From the NCBI GenBank assembly GCA_031266015.1, contig JAISBU010000013.1, forward strand, positions 54,046 through 118,045: DNA of 64,000 nt, written 5' to 3'. Made by a program: the position numbers and the translations under genes. The notes below the pieces were generated by a model, which saw only the letters and a program-made list of their open reading frames with translations, did no database searches and was not told where the DNA came from. Source of the stretch: Prevotellaceae bacterium (GTDB lineage Bacteria > Bacteroidota > Bacteroidia > Bacteroidales > UBA932). Of the stretch, positions 26,855-33,925 are shown one piece after another; position 1 is the first letter of the stretch, and the number at the start of each line of letters is the position of its first letter.

Positions 26855-27961
26855 CTACCAAAAACATAATAATTTTGAATCAATATACCAATCCAGCTGC
26901 TTGTAGTGTTCATCCAAATCATCATCGATTGAAGGCGAAACATAAACGCCTACTCCCGAACTTCTTTCGATTGAAAGCTCTTCTAAAAAATAGGGGGTAA
27001 AATCATGGTATTTGACTACCCGCGCTATTTGCTGCTTCAATGCCACAGCTGAATTTTCATCTTGAACGGCTTGCGTCAAATAATCCTGTAAATCATAAAA
27101 AACGACAAGGTCTTGTATTTCATACTGCTGAACAAATGATTTATCGGGCTGCATAATGCTATTGTTTTCCACTACTTCCCGCAGCATACCGGCTAAAATC
27201 TCCAATTGCCGTGCATCAACCACCGCGATAGTTGCCGACTGTAAAATTCCGGTTTTGTTTTTGTAATAGCTCATGTACTCCTGCGCTATTTCGGCATAAC
27301 CACAGACAGGAGTAAACAGCAAAGGAACAATTTTATCGTAAGGAAATCCTGCAACTAAGGTTTCGGTTGGGGAGGCAATGATAGTATTGGCCTTGTTTCG
27401 CAGCTGATAAAGAACCTCAATACTTCCCATCAGGCAGGCATCGAAAATAATAAATTCAAAGCTGGCGGGAATGGATGCAGCCAGCTCTATAAGCCCTATT
27501 TCATGGTTACCGTCCTTTCCGAAAGAGCGGAGTATTTTCCGGCTTTTTAAGCTGTCAAAAATACCCGGAGGCAGCCAACCCGTACCATGCGACCATAAGA
27601 TTAAGCCGTAATCCTGTGCGGGAAACATTGACGTTGCATCCTGAATAACCGTATGCAACACCTCTCCCGAAGCCGAATTTTGCCGTTCGTATTTTTTTAC
27701 CTCCGTGCTTTTACCGTTTTGTATTTTGAGCAGCTGCGGATAGGAGTTTTTTGTGTCCAGATATACTATCAAGTTGCAATTTCCGGGTACGCCGGCTGCG
27801 AGCATTTCGTTTATGTCTTCTTCGGCATTTGCATACAGATTATTATCCGCAGCCATGTATACAAGTACCGTGCGCAACGGTAACGACGGTGTTTCAATCT
27901 CGTTGCGCTCACAAGAAAAACAAAGCAGGGCAATGATAAAAACAAGGATAGTGCGAGGCAT
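26855..27961 (-). CDS. Clostripain-family (C11) cysteine protease lipoprotein
   Basis: 368 residues. The lipobox ALLCFSC (Cys at about 17) predicts a lipid-anchored envelope protein. C11 motifs follow: VLVYMAADNNL, catalytic His in LILWSHGTGW and catalytic Cys in FIIFDACLMGSIEVLY, then SPTETLVAGFPYDKI. C11 enzymes cleave after Arg or Lys and are usually activated by self-processing. It is the last gene of a six-gene leftward run; it starts 3 bp after the preceding gene stops. Confidence 0.88.
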   Translation of the reverse strand: MPRTILVFIIALLCFSCERNEIETPSLPLRTVLVYMAADNNLYANAEEDINEMLAAGVPGNCNLIVYLDTKNSYPQLLKIQNGKSTEVKKYERQNSASGEVLHTVIQDATSMFPAQDYGLILWSHGTGWLPPGIFDSLKSRKILRSFGKDGNHEIGLIELAASIPASFEFIIFDACLMGSIEVLYQLRNKANTIIASPTETLVAGFPYDKIVPLLFTPVCGYAEIAQEYMSYYKNKTGILQSATIAVVDARQLEILAGMLREVVENNSIMQPDKSFVQQYEIQDLVVFYDLQDYLTQAVQDENSAVALKQQIARVVKYHDFTPYFLEELSIERSSGVGVYVSPSIDDDLDEHYKQLDWYIDSKLLCFW

Positions 27962-27964
27962 AAG

Positions 27965-28495
27965 CTATTTTACAATCGTAATCAAAAACGACTCTTTGGA
28001 ATACAGCTTATTATTGAAGTATAGCACGGTATGGACTGTAGGCTTGCATTTTTTCCACGTTATATAAAGGTCAAACTTCACTTCGTCCTCCCTGCCGTCG
28101 CCCCAGCTAATAGTAAAAGTTTCCCCATGGTAGCCCAAATTATAGCTGCTGGGGCCAAATTCACCAAAAGACAACATCATCTTTTCATAATATCCATGGT
28201 AAATAAGCCTTAACGCTAACGGCTCAGGCTTAATTGCTTTTGTAGCATAGCCCTGTTTTTCGTCGCACGTGGCTATGCTATATGTTTTATTTTTGTATAA
28301 AACGGTAATACTGTCATTTAAAATATTATTTACCGTAGCGCTGTCCAAAAGATTATTGCCTTCGGCATCCATAACATCAAAAAATACGCTGTGGGGACTG
28401 AAATCCCAATCACCGCAATCACTCTCAACATTGATTTCACATCCCATAAAGGCAAGCGTTGTCACCACTAAAACAAAACAGGCTGTTTTTTTCAT
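27965..28495 (-). CDS. Hypothetical lipoprotein
   Basis: 176 residues from the ATG at 28495 (MKKTACFVLVVTTLAFMGC, lipobox AFMGC). A longer frame reaches 28549 but would cover the 41-bp leader repeat, so the short start is preferred. The mature part looks beta-rich (YNLGYHGETFTISWGD, VKFDLYITWKKC) with no recognised family. It lies in the envelope operon directly before the clostripain gene. Confidence 0.75.
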   Translation of the reverse strand: MKKTACFVLVVTTLAFMGCEINVESDCGDWDFSPHSVFFDVMDAEGNNLLDSATVNNILNDSITVLYKNKTYSIATCDEKQGYATKAIKPEPLALRLIYHGYYEKMMLSFGEFGPSSYNLGYHGETFTISWGDGREDEVKFDLYITWKKCKPTVHTVLYFNNKLYSKESFLITIVK

Positions 28496-28506
28496 ATTGC
28501 TTACTT

Positions 28507-28547
28507 TATAGTTAAACAAACATTTCCTTGCGGAAACAGCATAAGCC
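28507..28547 (-). repeat. 41-bp leader repeat, copy 1
   Basis: Identical over 41 bp to 29635-29675. On the mRNA strand it contains TTTCC-GCAA-GGAAA, a 5-bp stem capped by a GNRA tetraloop, and ends 12 nt before the ATG of the lipoprotein gene. Confidence 0.85.
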
Positions 28548-28570
28548 ATCCCGCTGCAAAAAAAACCATT

Positions 28571-28993
28571 TTACTCCGCCGACTGTGTTACGTTAATCTC
28601 ACCGCCGCAATCGCCATACTGAAGTTCTAAATCAAACCCTCTTGGTAAGCCGGTTTCATTGGGAGCAAGCGTAAAAGTAAGCTGTTTAGACCGGCTTGCT
28701 TTTTTCTCAATGGTAAACCATTGACACTCTATTTTAATTACCTCACGCTCAATGCTATCCCGCGTAGACGTAAATTCTTCGGAATACATTCCTTCCACAT
28801 AAGGTTCGTTATTCATCCACCAAAAATCCCCTTTGGAAGTGATGCTTTTAGTGCCACCCTGCGCATTGAAGCTAAGCTCGGTAGCGTCAAATTCCGGGTC
28901 GTGGCATGAAACCTCTTTTCCATAATGGACACTTTCCCAAGTACAAGCGCTAAAAACAAGTAATGTTCCTACAAATAAAAATGCTGTTCTCAT
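28571..28993 (-). CDS. BACON-like domain lipoprotein
   Basis: 140 residues with lipobox LVFSAC. The mature region has BACON-domain features: LSFNAQGGTKSITSKGDFWW, then CQWFTIEKKASRSKQLTF and a final GGEINVTQSA. BACON domains occur in Bacteroidetes surface proteins and may bind carbohydrate or mucin. Operon member; function inferred only at domain level. Confidence 0.75.
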   Translation of the reverse strand: MRTAFLFVGTLLVFSACTWESVHYGKEVSCHDPEFDATELSFNAQGGTKSITSKGDFWWMNNEPYVEGMYSEEFTSTRDSIEREVIKIECQWFTIEKKASRSKQLTFTLAPNETGLPRGFDLELQYGDCGGEINVTQSAE

Positions 28994-29050
28994 ATTTTAT
29001 TCCTTTAAAATAAAATCAGCTAGCGAAGCATAAACGCCTACTCCCGAACT

Positions 29051-29620
29051 TTAGAAGCGATAAGCCAACCCCATGTGATACCCTTGTTGCAATGTGTATG
29101 TATCCGTATAAAAGCCGCTGAAGTGTGCATCGGCATTGAGCGAAAGTATCAAACCCGACTCAAATTCGTAGGCTGCACCCGCCGAAACGCGCGGACCGAA
29201 ATAACGCACATTATCAAAATTCAATCCTGCACCGATATTCAGATATTTTAAAAAATAAAATTTCAGATACACAGGAACACTGTACAGCGAAATATTCTCT
29301 TTCCATGTTCTCACCGGCTCCTGTGGTGGCATATTAGATTTTCCTACAAGATTATTAAACGTATAGTACAATCCGGTGGCAATGCTAAAATGTTTTGAGA
29401 GCGGCTTTTCGAAATCAAAACCAATGCGGTAGTAGTCTTTACCCGTTGTACTTGCCGCACCGTACATATCCATATCTGCATGATCATCATAAGACACCCA
29501 ACCATAACCTACATGGCCGCCAATAACTATGCCTTTTTTCGCCTGCGAATGTGCCGGAAAAGCAAACGTAATGGAAAAAGTAGCTATAACAATAAGTATA
29601 ACCCCGATTTTATTTTTCAC
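29051..29620 (-). CDS. Small outer-membrane beta-barrel protein
   Basis: 189 residues from a GTG at 29620, giving MKNKIGVILIVIATFSITF and a signal peptide ending near AHSQA. The alternative upstream TTG at 29647 would overlap the leader repeat and give a poor signal peptide. Alternating aromatic strands (YYRIGFDFEKPL, ISLYSVPVYLKFYF, GYHMGLAYRF) and a terminal Phe fit an eight-strand OmpA/OmpW-like barrel (PF13568 type). It lies between lipoprotein genes with 57-84 bp gaps. Confidence 0.75.
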   Translation of the reverse strand: MKNKIGVILIVIATFSITFAFPAHSQAKKGIVIGGHVGYGWVSYDDHADMDMYGAASTTGKDYYRIGFDFEKPLSKHFSIATGLYYTFNNLVGKSNMPPQEPVRTWKENISLYSVPVYLKFYFLKYLNIGAGLNFDNVRYFGPRVSAGAAYEFESGLILSLNADAHFSGFYTDTYTLQQGYHMGLAYRF

Positions 29621-29634
29621 GCTACTGGTTATTC

Positions 29635-29675
29635 TATAGTTAAACAAACATTTCCTTGCGGAAACAGCATAAGCC
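29635..29675 (-). repeat. 41-bp leader repeat, copy 2
   Basis: Identical to 28507-28547 and 15 nt before the GTG start of the barrel gene. In this copy a longer hairpin (arms ATTTCCTTGCGG at 29650-29661 and CCGCAAGGAAAT at 29680-29691) competes with the small GNRA hairpin. Confidence 0.85.
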
Positions 29676-29704
29676 GCCCCCGCAAGGAAATTACTTTATT
29701 ACGG

Positions 29705-30565
29705 CTAATCTTTACTCCCTTTGATGTTGACGGCATCATATACATCATTTACCATTTTTAGTTCCGCACCATCCACAAAAGTTATTTTTACCTCAAATAT
29801 GTACGTATCCGTACGCTCCGGAGCGACATCCAGTATGCATAGCCATTTATTTCCAATAAACGGACGTTCGGAAAAATTGGCCTCCGACAGGCGGACTTTT
29901 ACAATAGATTGGGGATTGTCTCTCTGAAAGTCAGCGCCTCTAAAGTAAGCGTAGGTACCTTCAACAGGATGATAACCATTTTTAACAGTAGAGTAAGGGT
30001 CGTCAAAATAAACAGTAAACAATTCATTCAAATTACTACCTGCAGGGTAGTTCGCGCCGAAATCCTTATCGCAGGTTATGGCAATATTTTTAAGCGGGGT
30101 AATCATAGAAACTACGTCTGGCTTGCCATCCATTTCTCTATTAAACGAAGTATCGCCAACCAGCTCTATATACTTGTCATATCCCTTTTGCCGTTCCATA
30201 TCGCGCGGATTCTTTGAAGCATCCCTGTAAAGATTAACATTGTAAAATTCACCGTTATATTCCGGGTCATTCAGATGTGATTCTATTTCGATACCAATAA
30301 CATCTTTAACATCATAAATCACAGAAGAATCAACCCTCCAACATCTGTCGATTGACTTTCGAACAGTATCTATTTCATAACCACAGCGTACATCTACATA
30401 TACCTCACGTCCCTTATACCCGTCAATAAAAGCCTGAATGTAAGATTTCAGAAAAATTGGGGATGGCGGAGCACAACCACAATCATACGTCACTTCGCTG
30501 TCACATGCAATTAATCCGGACAAGATACATGCGAATAAAAATATCTTTTTCATGCTGTTTTTCAT
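29705..30565 (-). CDS. Hypothetical lipoprotein
   Basis: 286 residues, lipobox SGLIAC. The start at 30565 gives MKNSMKKIFLFACIL; the Met at 30553 is an equally good start. The mature part carries conserved-looking Cys (CGCAPPSP, VRCGYEID, RCW) and an Ig-like end (YIFEVKITFVDGAELKMVND). I do not recognise the family with confidence; it resembles Bacteroidetes lipoproteins of the DUF5034 type. Operon member, 11 bp after the C10-like gene. Confidence 0.7.
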   Translation of the reverse strand: MKNSMKKIFLFACILSGLIACDSEVTYDCGCAPPSPIFLKSYIQAFIDGYKGREVYVDVRCGYEIDTVRKSIDRCWRVDSSVIYDVKDVIGIEIESHLNDPEYNGEFYNVNLYRDASKNPRDMERQKGYDKYIELVGDTSFNREMDGKPDVVSMITPLKNIAITCDKDFGANYPAGSNLNELFTVYFDDPYSTVKNGYHPVEGTYAYFRGADFQRDNPQSIVKVRLSEANFSERPFIGNKWLCILDVAPERTDTYIFEVKITFVDGAELKMVNDVYDAVNIKGSKD

Positions 30566-30576
30566 AATTAAATCAA

Positions 30577-31224
30577 TTATCGTCTGATATTAGGTACAAT
30601 TTCATTTGCATACTGAAAATTATCCGGGTCTGATGATTTAGTATTGGAATTTAATCTGGTAGCATACTTATCAAAACATCCTGCCGCGTAAAAACCATTA
30701 TCATCTCCTGACCAGCCCCAATTTATGCGCAAATACTTGGAATAATTGTATGTGGTAGTAGTAGTAGTGGTGGTAATGGTTGAAAGCATTGTCGTTGTGG
30801 AAAGAGCTCGGGTAAGCGGTTGTAAGATTGAACCGGTAACGCTTCTTGTTACCGTTACGGTTACCGGTTGCCTTTGGTTCAGGTAGCCGTCAATTACCCA
30901 TTCATGGCCACCTTCATAAGAGGTGTACCAGTTAATCCCAAGGAAAACATGCTTTACTTTAGTAGCATAGCCGCCAGCAAGTACCGGTCGATTGTTTTTT
31001 AACGAAGATATTACTTTATCGTAGCTGTAGCCGCATACGCCGTCGGTAGTATATCCGCAATTTTTAAGGTTGTCATTGTTCCGCATCTGGTGCAGAACTT
31101 TTAATTCGGCATCGGTGAATTTTACGTCGTTGACCGGTGCCGGTGGGCTGAACTCTTCGCCCTGAGTACATGCAAGAGCAAAAAGTAGAATAGCTGTAAC
31201 GAATAAGCTGTTTACTGTTTTCAT
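30577..31224 (-). CDS. C10 (streptopain-like) protease C-terminal half as a lipoprotein
   Basis: 215 residues with lipobox LFALAC. Residues 60-215 match the C-terminal half of C10 peptidases: VISSLKNNRPVLAGGYA, GGHEWVIDGY with the catalytic His, and LRINWGWSGDDNGFY. The N-terminal half of the domain, which carries the catalytic Cys, is missing, so the protein should be inactive as a protease. A Thr run (STITTTTTTTT) is coded by a trinucleotide repeat near 30754-30775, a possible site for length changes in frame. It is the first gene of the envelope operon. Possible roles include decoy, inhibitor or decay product. Confidence 0.7.
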   Translation of the reverse strand: MKTVNSLFVTAILLFALACTQGEEFSPPAPVNDVKFTDAELKVLHQMRNNDNLKNCGYTTDGVCGYSYDKVISSLKNNRPVLAGGYATKVKHVFLGINWYTSYEGGHEWVIDGYLNQRQPVTVTVTRSVTGSILQPLTRALSTTTMLSTITTTTTTTTYNYSKYLRINWGWSGDDNGFYAAGCFDKYATRLNSNTKSSDPDNFQYANEIVPNIRR

Positions 31225-31591
31225 TTTTCTTACGCTTAATTCATGTGATTAAACTTTACGGAACTTCAGAAGCCGGAATATAAGCTAAACGCTTTTTCCA
31301 ATATGTTTTTGTAATGTGCGTACTGCATTTTCGCTTTAATATACCATATACCATAGGCAAAAAATAGCTGCCACTAGATTGTAAAAGTACTAAAAAATAG
31401 GTAATCGTTCATGAATATATCATAAAAAATACTAAAAACGAGCGGTTAATAACGAATGCAGTATAACAAACTGATATTCAATGGTATAATAATATCCGTT
31501 CATTATGCGTTGCTCATTAAAGCTCCGCTTAACAAGGATAAAGTACATAATTTCAACTCGAAAAATAATTCTTTACACCTGTGCTTAAATT

Positions 31592-31645
31592 ACGAAATTT
31601 TTCGTACATTTGTACTACGAAATTTTTCGTAACGAAATTTTTCGT
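31592..31645. promoter_or_regulatory. Three palindromic operator sites at the ATPase promoter
   Basis: Three identical copies of ACGAAATTTTTCGT (arms ACGAAA and TTTCGT) at 31592-31605, 31617-31630 and 31632-31645. The first ends exactly at the -7 box, the second covers the predicted start of transcription, the third lies just inside the leader. A bound repressor would block transcription. Confidence 0.8.
31605..31612 (+). promoter_or_regulatory. Promoter -7 element TACATTTG for the AAA ATPase
   Basis: Exact TAnnTTTG match lying between the first two operator palindromes, 62 bp before the ATG. Confidence 0.7.
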
Positions 31646-31674
31646 AATCAGAAACTATTGATAATAAGATTATT

Positions 31675-32775
31675 ATGTACAACCCTTTTAGATATGGCTC
31701 GGTAGTAGAAGGTGATTTTTTTACCGACAGAGTACACGATTTGGCAAAATCAATTCAGATTATTCAAAGCGCCAACCATTTAATTTTAATCAGCCCTCGC
31801 CGCTACGGAAAAACGAGCCTAATCAACAAGGCAGTGGCGCAGCTGAAACGCCCGACTATTTCGCTAAACCTGCAGCTGGTAACCTCTATAACAGATTTAG
31901 CCACAGAGCTGCTTAAGCGAATTTTGGCAATTTATCCAATGGAAAAAGCGAAATATTTTCTGAAAAATTTTCGCATCGCTCCCATTATTTCGCTAAACCC
32001 CGTATCAAATGCGCTTGATGTAAGCTTTGCCCCAACCCTGTCTGCCAAGCCCATTTTGGAAGATGTGCTAACGCTCATTGAGGCGTTGGGAAAAAAGGGC
32101 AAAAGGCCGCTGGTGGTGTTTGATGAATTTCAAGAAGTACGGAGTATTGATAAAGCCTTGGACAAGCAATTGCGCTCCATTATACAGCTTCATCAAAACG
32201 TTAACTACGTATTTATGGGAAGTCAGGAGTCGTTAATGCGGGAGATTTTTGAGCGAAAAAAATCACCATTTTACCACTTCGGTACGCTGCAAACCTTAGA
32301 CCTTATCCCCTACGCAGACTTTGAGGCATTTTTGAAAAAAGGATTTTCGCCGCTGTACAAAAATGCTGCGAGCATTGCCACAACCATTTTGCAGCTTACA
32401 AAGCAACACCCGTACTACACGCAAATGTTAGCCTTTCACTACTTCAACGCCCTGCTGCATAGCAAACGCGCAACGCTGCAAGAGGTCATTTTGTCCATAA
32501 TTCGCGAGCACGACATAGACTACGAGCGGCTTTGGATGGGGCTGAACCTGAAAGACCGTGAGCTGATTTTGGAGCTGATTTACATCGAAAAGCAGCTGAG
32601 ACACGGCAAAAACAACAACATTCCAAACAGCACACGCTACAGCGCATACAAGCGTTTGCTGAGCAAAGGATTTTTAATTCAGGGCAAAGAGGGGTACCGG
32701 GTTGAAGACCCATTCTTCACTGCATGGATTTTAGAACAACGGACAACGAGTAAGCCGTTATCCGTTGTTTATTAA
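31675..32775 (+). CDS. ATPase_2-like AAA ATPase (orphan)
   Basis: 366 residues. Walker A SPRRYGKTSLI (about 40-50), Walker B PLVVFDEFQEV (145-155), sensor-like VFMGSQESLM, and a C-terminal winged-helix-like region (YSAYKRLLSKGFLI, YRVEDPFFTAWI). This matches the ATPase_2 family of prokaryotic AAA ATPases, which is common in Bacteroidetes and archaea and lacks a firm function; links to replication or defence have been suggested. It is not in an operon. Its promoter is embedded in three identical palindromes, and its end overlaps a hairpin sharing a 15-bp motif with the one after the Fic gene. Confidence 0.8.
   Translation: MYNPFRYGSVVEGDFFTDRVHDLAKSIQIIQSANHLILISPRRYGKTSLINKAVAQLKRPTISLNLQLVTSITDLATELLKRILAIYPMEKAKYFLKNFRIAPIISLNPVSNALDVSFAPTLSAKPILEDVLTLIEALGKKGKRPLVVFDEFQEVRSIDKALDKQLRSIIQLHQNVNYVFMGSQESLMREIFERKKSPFYHFGTLQTLDLIPYADFEAFLKKGFSPLYKNAASIATTILQLTKQHPYYTQMLAFHYFNALLHSKRATLQEVILSIIREHDIDYERLWMGLNLKDRELILELIYIEKQLRHGKNNNIPNSTRYSAYKRLLSKGFLIQGKEGYRVEDPFFTAWILEQRTTSKPLSVVY
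32735..32769 (+). terminator. Hairpin at the 3' end of the AAA ATPase gene
   Basis: AACAACGGA pairs with TCCGTTGTT, overlapping the last codons. It contains AACAACGGACAACGA, also found after the Fic gene. Confidence 0.45.
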
Positions 32776-32842
32776 AATTTTCAGCAAATACTGGCACGCT
32801 TTTCTAGTACTAAGGTACATGCCCATTACGATAGTAATTTCG

Positions 32843-32938
32843 GTGAAAAATTCGTGAATTAATACTGAAAATAAAATATATTCATGAAATATTTCACTAT
32901 TTACATAAATAAATAGTGAAAATAACAATATATTCATG
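32843..32938. promoter_or_regulatory. Repeat cluster upstream of the Fic gene
   Basis: Two near-identical direct repeats, CTGAAAATAAAATATATTC (from 32865) and GTGAAAATAACAATATATTC (from 32917), both ending in TATTCATG, plus a weaker copy from 32843. The inverted repeat TTCACTATTT/AAATAGTGAA lies between. They sit 20-120 bp upstream of the -7 box. Confidence 0.65.
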
Positions 32939-32958
32939 CAAAAATCAAAATAATTTCG

Positions 32959-32966
32959 TACATTTG
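32959..32966 (+). promoter_or_regulatory. Promoter -7 element TACATTTG for the Fic gene
   Basis: Exact TAnnTTTG match 22 bp before the ATG at 32989. Confidence 0.65.
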
Positions 32967-32988
32967 CTTTCTATATCCTGAAAATGAT

Positions 32989-33867
32989 ATGATTACGCAA
33001 GCCAAAAAGGAGAGTTTGAGCAAGCTGAAGTTGGCGTACGAGCGGCTGCGCCGTACGCACAACGATTTGCTGAAAATGATTGCCGAGTCGGAACTACCTG
33101 AAATGGTATACAACTCCAACGCTATTGAAAACTCTACGCTCACGCTTAAGGAAACAGAAAAAATCCTGCTGGCGCAAACGCTGATGCGTGAAGTCTCGCT
33201 GCGTGAAGCCTACGAGGCAACCAATTTGGCGCGCGTGATAAAGTATCTTTGGACACGCCCAGGCTATGAGGTTACGATTAACAACCTCGAACTGCTGCAC
33301 CAAATGCTACTCGGCGGAATAAATGACGATTACGCAGGACATACTCGTCATACAGGGCAGTACGTGCGAATAGGTTGGCATATTGCGCCCCCGCCCGAAC
33401 TTGTAAAACCCATGCTCGAAGACTTGATAAACGACTATAACAGCAGTGAAAGTAAATATTTTTTGGAAAAAATAGCCGAATTTCATTTGCGGTTTGAAAC
33501 CATACACCCATTTTGCGACGGCAACGGGCGAATGGGACGTCTCATTATCAACTTGCAACTTGCAGCTTTGGGCTATCCGCCCGTAATTATACAAAACAAA
33601 GGGAAAAAAGAGGAGTACTACCCTATTTTTGACGAGTGGCGTGACAGGCACAAATCTGATAAATTTTCCGATTACCTCTACCTTGCCTTGTCTGAGTCGC
33701 TTAACAAACGGCTTGTCTACTTGCGCAGCAATGAAATCGTAAAGCTTTCCGATTACATTAAGGATAACGGTTTAAATGCCTCTGCAACCACCAATGCAGC
33801 CAAACGGCAAACCCTTCCTGCTTTTCGTCAGGAGGGGATTTGGCGAATAGGGAAAACGATAAAATAA
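32989..33867 (+). CDS. Fic family protein (AMP-transferase type) with inhibitory helix
   Basis: 292 residues. Class II Fic architecture: inhibitory motif SNAIEN (43-48, matching (S/T)xxxE(G/N)) ahead of the Fic core with HPFCDGNGRMGR (173-184), which contains all catalytic residues. Fic proteins usually transfer AMP to a target protein; the Glu of the inhibitory helix keeps them off. The last ~40 residues (LNASATTNAAKRQTLPAF, RQEGIWRI) resemble an excisionase-type DNA-binding helix, which together with the repeats upstream suggests autoregulation. It has no antitoxin partner gene. Confidence 0.9.
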   Translation: MITQAKKESLSKLKLAYERLRRTHNDLLKMIAESELPEMVYNSNAIENSTLTLKETEKILLAQTLMREVSLREAYEATNLARVIKYLWTRPGYEVTINNLELLHQMLLGGINDDYAGHTRHTGQYVRIGWHIAPPPELVKPMLEDLINDYNSSESKYFLEKIAEFHLRFETIHPFCDGNGRMGRLIINLQLAALGYPPVIIQNKGKKEEYYPIFDEWRDRHKSDKFSDYLYLALSESLNKRLVYLRSNEIVKLSDYIKDNGLNASATTNAAKRQTLPAFRQEGIWRIGKTIK

Positions 33868-33870
33868 ACA

Positions 33871-33902
33871 ACGGACAACGAATAGCGGTATTCATTGTCC
33901 GT
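33871..33902 (+). terminator. Hairpin after the Fic gene
   Basis: ACGGACAACGAATA and TATTCATTGTCCGT form a 14-bp stem with one mismatch around GCGG. It lies between the convergent Fic and M13 peptidase genes. Confidence 0.65.
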
Positions 33903-33925
33903 CACCTGTTGTTCGTTAGAGCTTT

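Larger units (their letters stand above)
31225..31674. other. Intergenic region upstream of envelope operon and AAA ATPase
   Basis: AT-rich and divergent. The right 100 bp hold the ATPase promoter and three operators. I could not find a clear leftward TAnnTTTG promoter for the envelope operon. Confidence 0.5.
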
